Origin: Melolontha melolontha
Lineage: Eukaryota > Arthropoda > Insecta > Coleoptera > Scarabaeidae
Assembly: GCA_935421215.2 (NCBI GenBank)
Contig: OW285237.1
Location: 35,906,045-35,970,044 of the forward strand
Length of the DNA: 64,000 nucleotides
Direction: 5' to 3'
Shown: positions 58,489-64,000 of the stretch, in pieces
Position numbering within the stretch: the first letter of the stretch is position 1
How the letters are laid out: the number at the start of each line of letters is the position of its first letter
Program-made: the position numbers and the translations under genes
Notes under the pieces: model-generated
The model's input: the letters and a program-made list of their open reading frames with translations, nothing else
Database searches by the model: none
Told to the model about the DNA's origin: nothing

Positions 58489-58585
58489 TATATATATATA
58501 TATAAATTGATAAATTATTGGAGTTTTTCGGCTTTTATATGAAATATTTACCAATATCGCTCCGGATTGGTCCACTCTAGTAATG
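58489..58585. repeat. Right half of the interrupted repeat
   Basis: Short (TA)8 tract, then the inverted copy of 53755-53835. It shows that elements I and J both entered one pre-existing palindromic repeat. Confidence 0.8.
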
Positions 58586-58855
58586 ACCATATAAGATACT
58601 TATTGTAACATTGTTCAATTGTGCTTTTGTAATCAAATATAGATAAAATATAATTTTGTGAAACTATAAACAATTATAAACTTGTTGCATTTTTTTGTCT
58701 ATAAAAAATTCGAATAAATTAGCGTCGTAATATACATTACATTACTTCGCGAAAAATGCAATAAATTTGCACAACGGCCTATTACGGGCAAGATATATAT
58801 ATCATAAGTTTCCTTGATGTAACTCAAGGCATCCCCACAAAGATTCGAAATCACT

Positions 58856-58929
58856 GCCTTTGATAGTTTAGTGGTTAGAGCGATGGTTCGGCATGCCATG
58901 CACGTGGGTTCGAATCCTACTTAACGGCG
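58856..58929 (+). repeat. tRNA-like SINE head
   Basis: A box TAGTTTAGTGG and perfect B box GGTTCGAATCC. Acceptor arms GCCTTTG and TAACGGC pair with one mismatch; T stem GTGGG/CCTAC. The anticodon loop TCGGCAT would give GGC but has C instead of U at position 33. A 35-bp sequence (CTATAAAAAATTCGAATAAA) follows and also occurs at 58698-58735. More likely a tRNA-derived SINE than a working tRNA gene. Confidence 0.55.
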
Positions 58930-59233
58930 AATTTTTTTTTCTATAAAAAATTCGAATAAATAAGCGTCGTAATATGTAGAAAGCATATTTACATTTACAT
59001 CAAGTATGTTTTAATTTAATCTAATTTAGTACTTAAAATAATTACAATCGATTAATTTTTGGTACATTATTTGTTAACAACTTGTATATTGTAATTAAGT
59101 TGAAATATTTTCATTTATGCAGCTTTGTAAGATCAATTTACTATTCGCTTTTGTTATAATATGGCACAATAACCTATTCTACATAAGCCTGTGTCGTCTG
59201 ATTCTTTTAAAGTATTTTTGAATACTTTATATA

Positions 59234-60088
59234 CGCGGGCGATTCGTAAAATAAGTTCCGTTTCCGCCTAGTGGGGATATCGGCGCAATCGCAGCGCTGT
59301 GGTGTAGTCTGGATCAGTGTGCGTCTGACAGTACTAGTGAGAAAATCGTTTCGACATTCCTTCGTGCTTCGGGCCAAGAATAAATTGCATGTTATCCAAA
59401 TTCTGTGTGCAAAGAACATGAAGGCTGTTGAGATCCATCGTGAACTTTGTTCGGCTTATGGTGAAAATTTCATAAGTGACAGTATGGTTAGAGACGGTGG
59501 TGCCGCATCTTCATAACGTCAAAGAAAAAATCACAAAGCGGAATGCCTTTTTCCCTCAAATTTCACGTACAGTTTTGTACGAGGTAGTTACTGAACATTT
59601 AGGTTGCCACAAATTTTATGCACGATGGGTGCTATAGGTTCTTACCGAAGACCATAAAACAAAGAGAATGAGATCGGAACTAACTTTTCTGACAAGTTAC
59701 GGTGTTGAAGGTGAAGATTTCCTCAGATATATTATAATAGGTGATAAGACGTAGGTCGCCTATGTCAACGTCAAGACGAAGACAGTGAATGCAGTGAACT
59801 CACTCTAACTTGCCTCCGAGGAAACCTTTAAAGTGCTGTCAAATTTTTTCTGTGAGATAAGAAAGGCGTCCTTCTTGTAGACTTTATACGCGATGAAGAG
59901 CTGCAGAGTTCTATGAAGAGGGCACTAAAAATCTGGTTCATCGCTATGACAAATGTCTCGATCTTAATGGCAACTATGTAGAAAAATAGCTGAAAGTAGT
60001 AGCTTTAACTTGTATATAACAAAAACGTCTTTATGTATTGGTGTTTTTTTAAATAAACAAATGAAATTTACTTTACGAATCGCCCTCG
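59234..60088 (+). mobile_element. Mariner element relic, internally deleted
   Basis: TIR ACG(C/A)GGGCGATTCGTAAA with TA at 59232-59233 and 60089-60090; 855 bp against about 1.3 kb for a full mariner. N-terminal coding (HVIQILCAKNMKAVEIHREL, 59385-59516) is readable, followed by scattered fragments with many stops. Confidence 0.85.
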
Positions 60089-60690
60089 TATAAAGCCCCA
60101 TAATAAAGTAACCGTATATGTTCACGTACATCAATAGTAGATTTATAATCTAAATAAATTTAAGGATATCTATGTATCAAGTGTTTTGCTAATGCAGTAT
60201 TAGTGCATCTAAAGTAGATAACCTGTTAACTGCACATGCTGAATATAATGATAAGTCCTGTAAATTCCGCTATTTATTTATGCACACTTTCAGTTTGTGT
60301 TTGAATAGAATATCAAACAGGTGAACTCAAATATTTTGTCAACGCACTTTTACAAATTGCGACGAGCAAAAGCAGCTTGATTAAATACACACTTGTGTGT
60401 ACATATAATACGCAAGAACATTTAAATAGACAATAAAAAGTTCCTGTGTGGAAAAGTGTTCCGAGGAAGTATGCATATATGGAGAAAATTTTGTTAACAT
60501 AAAAAAACAACCGACGAAAACGATGCTAGAAATGGAACAATACGTCAGTTAGTTTAAACAGAAAACAGCATAACCTTGACCATCCACATTAGGCTTTTTT
60601 ATTACTTTTATAGTAAGCAATTTATATATACATTGTAAAAGTATTATTATTAATTGCTTTAGTTTAAAAATTACGTTAGTTTAGAAGATA
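60089..60690. other. Unannotated interval
   Basis: No gene seen. Confidence 0.4.
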
Positions 60691-61465
60691 TATTATACGA
60701 GGGAAGTTTTTTGTGTTATCTATCTAACTATGAAAGAAAAGAGTTAGAAAACGAAACAAAAATATTTTACAACGTAAGAATTATTAACACTAACACACTT
60801 ATTCTAACGAAAGATAAATTCTTTTGGTAATTCCGCAAAATACGACCTCACAGCGTTTTCCACGTCGTCATTCGATAAAAATTGACGCCCGCTCAAGCGT
60901 TTTTTGAGTTTTGGAAATAAGGATTAGTCACAGGGGGCGAGGTAGAAACTATAGGGTGGACGTTGTAATTCCTCAAAGCCACATTACTTAATTACTGCTT
61001 GAATAATCGCAGTTGAGCAGAAGCAGAGTTTTCTGCAAAACTGTGGAGTCTTTTTGCGCGTATAGGGATGTTCAAGTTCTTAATTGTGTATTTGTAGACA
61101 TTTTCCGATATTGTAGTCCATTCTGACGTATACTGAATTAAGAGAATCCTCTCCGCGTCCCAGAAAACGGTGGTCATCACTCTTTTCTCTCTTTTAGCGT
61201 ATAGGGATGTCCAAGTTCTTAATTGTATATTTGTAGACATTTTCCGTTATTGTAGTCCATTCTGGCGTATACTGAATTAAGAGAATCCTCTCCGCGTCCC
61301 AGAAAACTGTAGTCATCACTCTTCCCGCAGAAAATTTGCATTTTTGCCTTCTTGGGCAGTGAAGAGCCTTTATGATCCCATTGCATGGACCCTTGTTTCG
61401 TGAGAGAGTCCCAGTTGTTTACCCAAGTTTCATCCTCAGTTACAATTCTGTTTAAAAAGTCTTAA
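60691..61465 (-). pseudogene. Mariner transposase relic with tandem duplication
   Basis: Minus strand: VTEDETWVNNWDSLTKQGSM with QWDHKGSSLPKKAKM (first Asp region), then VMTTVFWDAERILLIQYTSE and, near 60930, PCDYFLFPKLKK-like remnants. A 140-bp piece is duplicated (about 61050-61190 and 61190-61325). ACGAGGGAAGTTTTTTGTG at 60699 is the likely TIR. Confidence 0.75.
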
Positions 61466-61683
61466 CCTGTATTTTGTAAACAAACAATCGGAAAAATGAA
61501 TTTCAGAGAGTCCAAATGACTAAGGTATTTATAAGAGGACATCTAATTAACCCTCTAATTTAATATGAATTACAGAGTGCCCAAGTACGATAATGTACTA
61601 GAAGAATTACGATATAACCTAACATAAGTATAGACGTTGAATGTTGCGAATATACCGTTGTAAACAATGTTAGAACAAGACCC

Positions 61684-61983
61684 AAAATCTAGGGCTTGGT
61701 TAGCGAGCCCTGGTGTAGGAGATGTGAAAAACAGGAGGAAACTAGCCTTCATGTAATATGCACGTGTGAGGAACTGAAGGAACTCAGACAGAATTATTTC
61801 GGGAGGGATCTATTGGATCCTTCGAGTGTACTCAAACTTCCCCTGAGGAGGATACTGGCTTTTATCGAGGACACAAGACTAACAGAGTGGAATTGAGAGA
61901 TCTATTGGGGATAGTACAAAGAGCAGTGTGCTCAAGTGCCTGGACGTGGTGGCGCCCAACCCAAATCAGAGAAGAAGAAGAAG
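61684..61983 (+). pseudogene. Non-LTR retrotransposon 3' end
   Basis: WCRRCEKQEETSLHVICTCE is the CCHC-like finger at the end of many non-LTR RT proteins, followed by LPLRRILAFIEDTRL and a stop at 61896. A short GAA-rich tail (61970-61983) closes it, as in many 5'-truncated insertions. Confidence 0.75.
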
Positions 61984-61985
61984 AG

Positions 61986-62150
61986 ACCATTAATCTCAAA
62001 TAATCTCGGCGTTTTTGTCGAACAATTTTTATTGGAGCCGACTCATTTTCAAATATTGAAACTGCCACATGTTGTTTTATTTCGAGATCATAGCAATATA
62101 ACCAAGTTTCATCACCAAAATCAATGCGTCTGATAGTTCAAACCCAGGTA
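61986..62150 (-). pseudogene. Mariner fragment
   Basis: Minus-strand reading FGDETWLYCYDLEIKQHV, then FENESAPIKIVRQKRRD, is the region around the first catalytic Asp of a mariner transposase distinct from its neighbour. Confidence 0.7.
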
Positions 62151-62159
62151 AAGTTACCT

Positions 62160-63320
62160 TTCTCAATGGAGCAACTTTTGTTTTGGAGTACAGCAGATTT
62201 ACGTGTACTTTTCCATCTTCATCCACCGAATAGTAATTTATTTTATTTGATAAAATTTATTAACGAGATTAAATAAATATAAACAAACAATCAAAATAAG
62301 ACGCCTAAAGATTCAACAAAGACAAGTGGGAGTTAGCTTGGGGTAATAAAAAATGGTACAACGCGTCGAATTTTTATAAAAGTGTGTTGGAGTAATTAAG
62401 TGATAAAATCGAAAATAAATTAGTTAAACCTTACCCAAAAAATATCCTACAAGCTTCCTAACCACCAAGCATCGTTTTTACGAAGGTTACCCAAGATACC
62501 AGCTTTTCTCCTACACCTGAGCCCGTTATCCTGTGTATAAAGACTCTTATGTCCATCGATCATCCAGAAACCACAACCATTATCAAATTGAATATTTATT
62601 TATTTATCTCCTAAAATATAAATTTTTTTATTTACATTTTAAAAATAATCGTTGATATTTTATATGAAAATCTAAAATGTTAGCATTTAATCCATATACC
62701 TTTTAAAACCGAAAAATACAGTTCTCTTTTAATTTGAATTACAGTTACATAGATTAAATATTTAAGCATTAACTATTTTATAAAAACAATTAACCTTACT
62801 TTAATATTAGATCTGATCACGTGACTTTTCATGTTAATGTTATTCTATATTGTATTTAAACTTACCTTTTTGCATCAAGATTCTGATTAAACCAGTGATA
62901 TTTACATTTATTCTCTTGTTTTATTCATTAATTTATATCGGAAAGTCTTTCACTTTGAATAACTTGTTTTGAAAACTCATATCTATCTTCTATCAAACAC
63001 CGAACCCGCATACACGTTAATATTATCACCATAAAGACTCAGCTCGCCGGCATTTTGATTAAGATATACATAACGTATTTAGCAATAAGTTTAGCACTTG
63101 AAGGAGGCCTATATAAGTTAAGTATAAATTGTTTATATTATCGTATTTATGTTCTGAAGTATTACACGTGTGTCAACCGTATAAATTAAACTTAACGCCA
63201 TCTATAGGTCATATTCAGAACTACACTAGTGCATATTCAAATTATTTTTAATATTCTGGGAAATTAATTAATTACTTTAACTTTTATTCCACGTATCAAC
63301 TTTAAGCACTAATCGCCTTT

Positions 63321-63328
<8 letters not shown>
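62160..63328. other. Unannotated interval
   Basis: No gene or repeat end recognised. Confidence 0.4.
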
Positions 63329-63363
<35 letters not shown>

Positions 63364-63530
63364 CATTTGATAAATTATTGGAGTTTTTCGGCTTTTTATA
63401 TGAAATATTTACAAATATTAAATTAGAATGTATGTAATTGCAGAGTAAGTGGGGATGTAAACATTGCTGTCTACAAATTACAAAGCAAATCATACGAAAT
63501 TTTTTATTTGAAAAAAACATGATCTAATTA

Positions 63531-63574
<44 letters not shown>
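63329..63574. repeat. Two (TA)n tracts flanking a dispersed repeat
   Basis: TA runs at 63329-63361 and 63533-63574. 63365-63420 (GATAAATTATTGGAGTTTTT and onward) is another copy of the repeat that hosts elements I and J. Confidence 0.85.
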
Positions 63575-63578
<4 letters not shown>

Positions 63579-64000
63579 ACCCTTGATGTTCTCTCGGACG
63601 TATGATGAAGGTGTAGTTTCTCGGGTTCTTGGCCGCGTGTGAGTTTTGTCCTGAAAAGGACTATTTACTCTACGTTTCAACGAGATCGCACTCGTCATCT
63701 TCAGGAGCTAGTCGGTCTGTCGCTGGTTAGAGCTGGAGATCGTCTGATGTGCGCCTAGCACTACCTCTTGTTATATGCTGCTGTGTCGGGAGGGCATATA
63801 ACATTCAATAACCGACATCTGATTCATTAACACTGTTACTTTATAATGCATTTCTAAATAGCTTGAACCAAGGTCTATCGTGGCTTAAGTGGTAAAAGCG
63901 ACAGTCCGGCAAACTGTAGACTTGGGTCCAAGTCCCAATGTAGACAATATTTTTCAATTAAAAATTTCGTATCATTTGCTTTGTAATTTGTAGATAGCAA
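63464..64000. repeat. Inverted-repeat-bounded segment with tRNA-like core
   Basis: 63464-63512 and 63955-64000 are inverted copies (TTGCT(G/A)TCTACAAATTACAA). Between lie a TA tract, a Penelope-type terminal layout (minus strand: CTGAAGATGACGAG..CTCGTTGAAACG, about 63680-63710) and the tRNA-like sequence at 63873. The window ends here, so the segment may continue. Confidence 0.5.
63873..63945 (+). repeat. tRNA-like SINE head
   Basis: A box TGGCTTAAGTGG, B box GGGTCCAAGTCCC, acceptor GTCTA/TAGAC, anticodon stem ACAGT/ACTGT with loop CCGGCAA (GGC, again with C at position 33), T stem TTGGG/CCCAA. The T-rich and A-rich tail resembles that after 58929. Confidence 0.5.

Noticed and set aside
58856..58929. 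Functional tRNA-Ala gene
   Set aside because: C at position 33, an acceptor mismatch and repeat-like flanks favour a SINE or tRNA pseudogene.
1..64000. CRISPR arrays, operons, bacterial promoters or integrated virus
   Set aside because: No regularly spaced repeats, no bacterial-style genes and no viral polymerase or structural genes were seen; the only reverse transcriptase and endonuclease pieces are non-LTR and Penelope type.

Overview
This is AT-rich nuclear DNA from an animal, almost certainly an insect. The evidence is three conserved eukaryotic genes, two of them with GT-AG introns, set among DNA transposons and retroelement debris of kinds common in arthropods. I cannot fix the order or species. 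Nothing prokaryotic or viral was seen.

Host genes lie only in the first 10 kb. HPF1 (histone PARylation factor 1, with an N-terminal PBZ zinc finger) runs on the minus strand at 636-1874. QTRT1 (catalytic subunit of tRNA-guanine transglycosylase, six exons) runs on the plus strand at 2333-4535. The two start codons are 458 bp apart and face away from each other. CCDC25 (NFACT-R/DUF814 domain, four exons) is on the minus strand at 8872-9660. All three look intact.

The remaining ~54 kb is mostly transposons, many nested. The main class is a Tc1/mariner-superfamily lineage with a DUF4817-like N-terminal region. Its catalytic spacing, where I could count it, is 41 residues between the second and third Asp (DD41D; 40 in one frameshifted copy). 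I count ten copies, five of which have clear TIRs and TA duplications and several others good candidate ends. Two (28123-29214 and 34159-35226) keep full-length transposases. Also present are two copies of one hAT family (13876-18387 and 33362-39292), a Tc1 DD34E element (20322-21885), a pogo-like element with a C-terminal PHD-like finger (23130-25591), two relics of another IS630-type family, three mariner relics, an uncharacterised two-part ORF family (41954-43990), foldback elements and MITEs. The first hAT copy carries a four-level nest. (TA)n arrays served as landing sites for at least three DD41D elements.

The most interesting layer is the retroelement debris. Two GIY-YIG endonuclease fragments of Penelope type occur (30953-31135 minus, 50834-51097 plus). 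Several inverted-repeat termini carry the stem-loop plus GAAAC layout of Penelope-like ends. Three sequences fold as type I hammerhead ribozymes with the very short helix III known from Penelope-like elements and animal retrozymes: two lie 446 bp apart in a tandem repeat at 25.8-26.7 kb, and one is on the minus strand at 46020-46068. Each has one core or helix II flaw. No tandem pair of this kind was annotated from a database; the call rests on reading the folds by eye.
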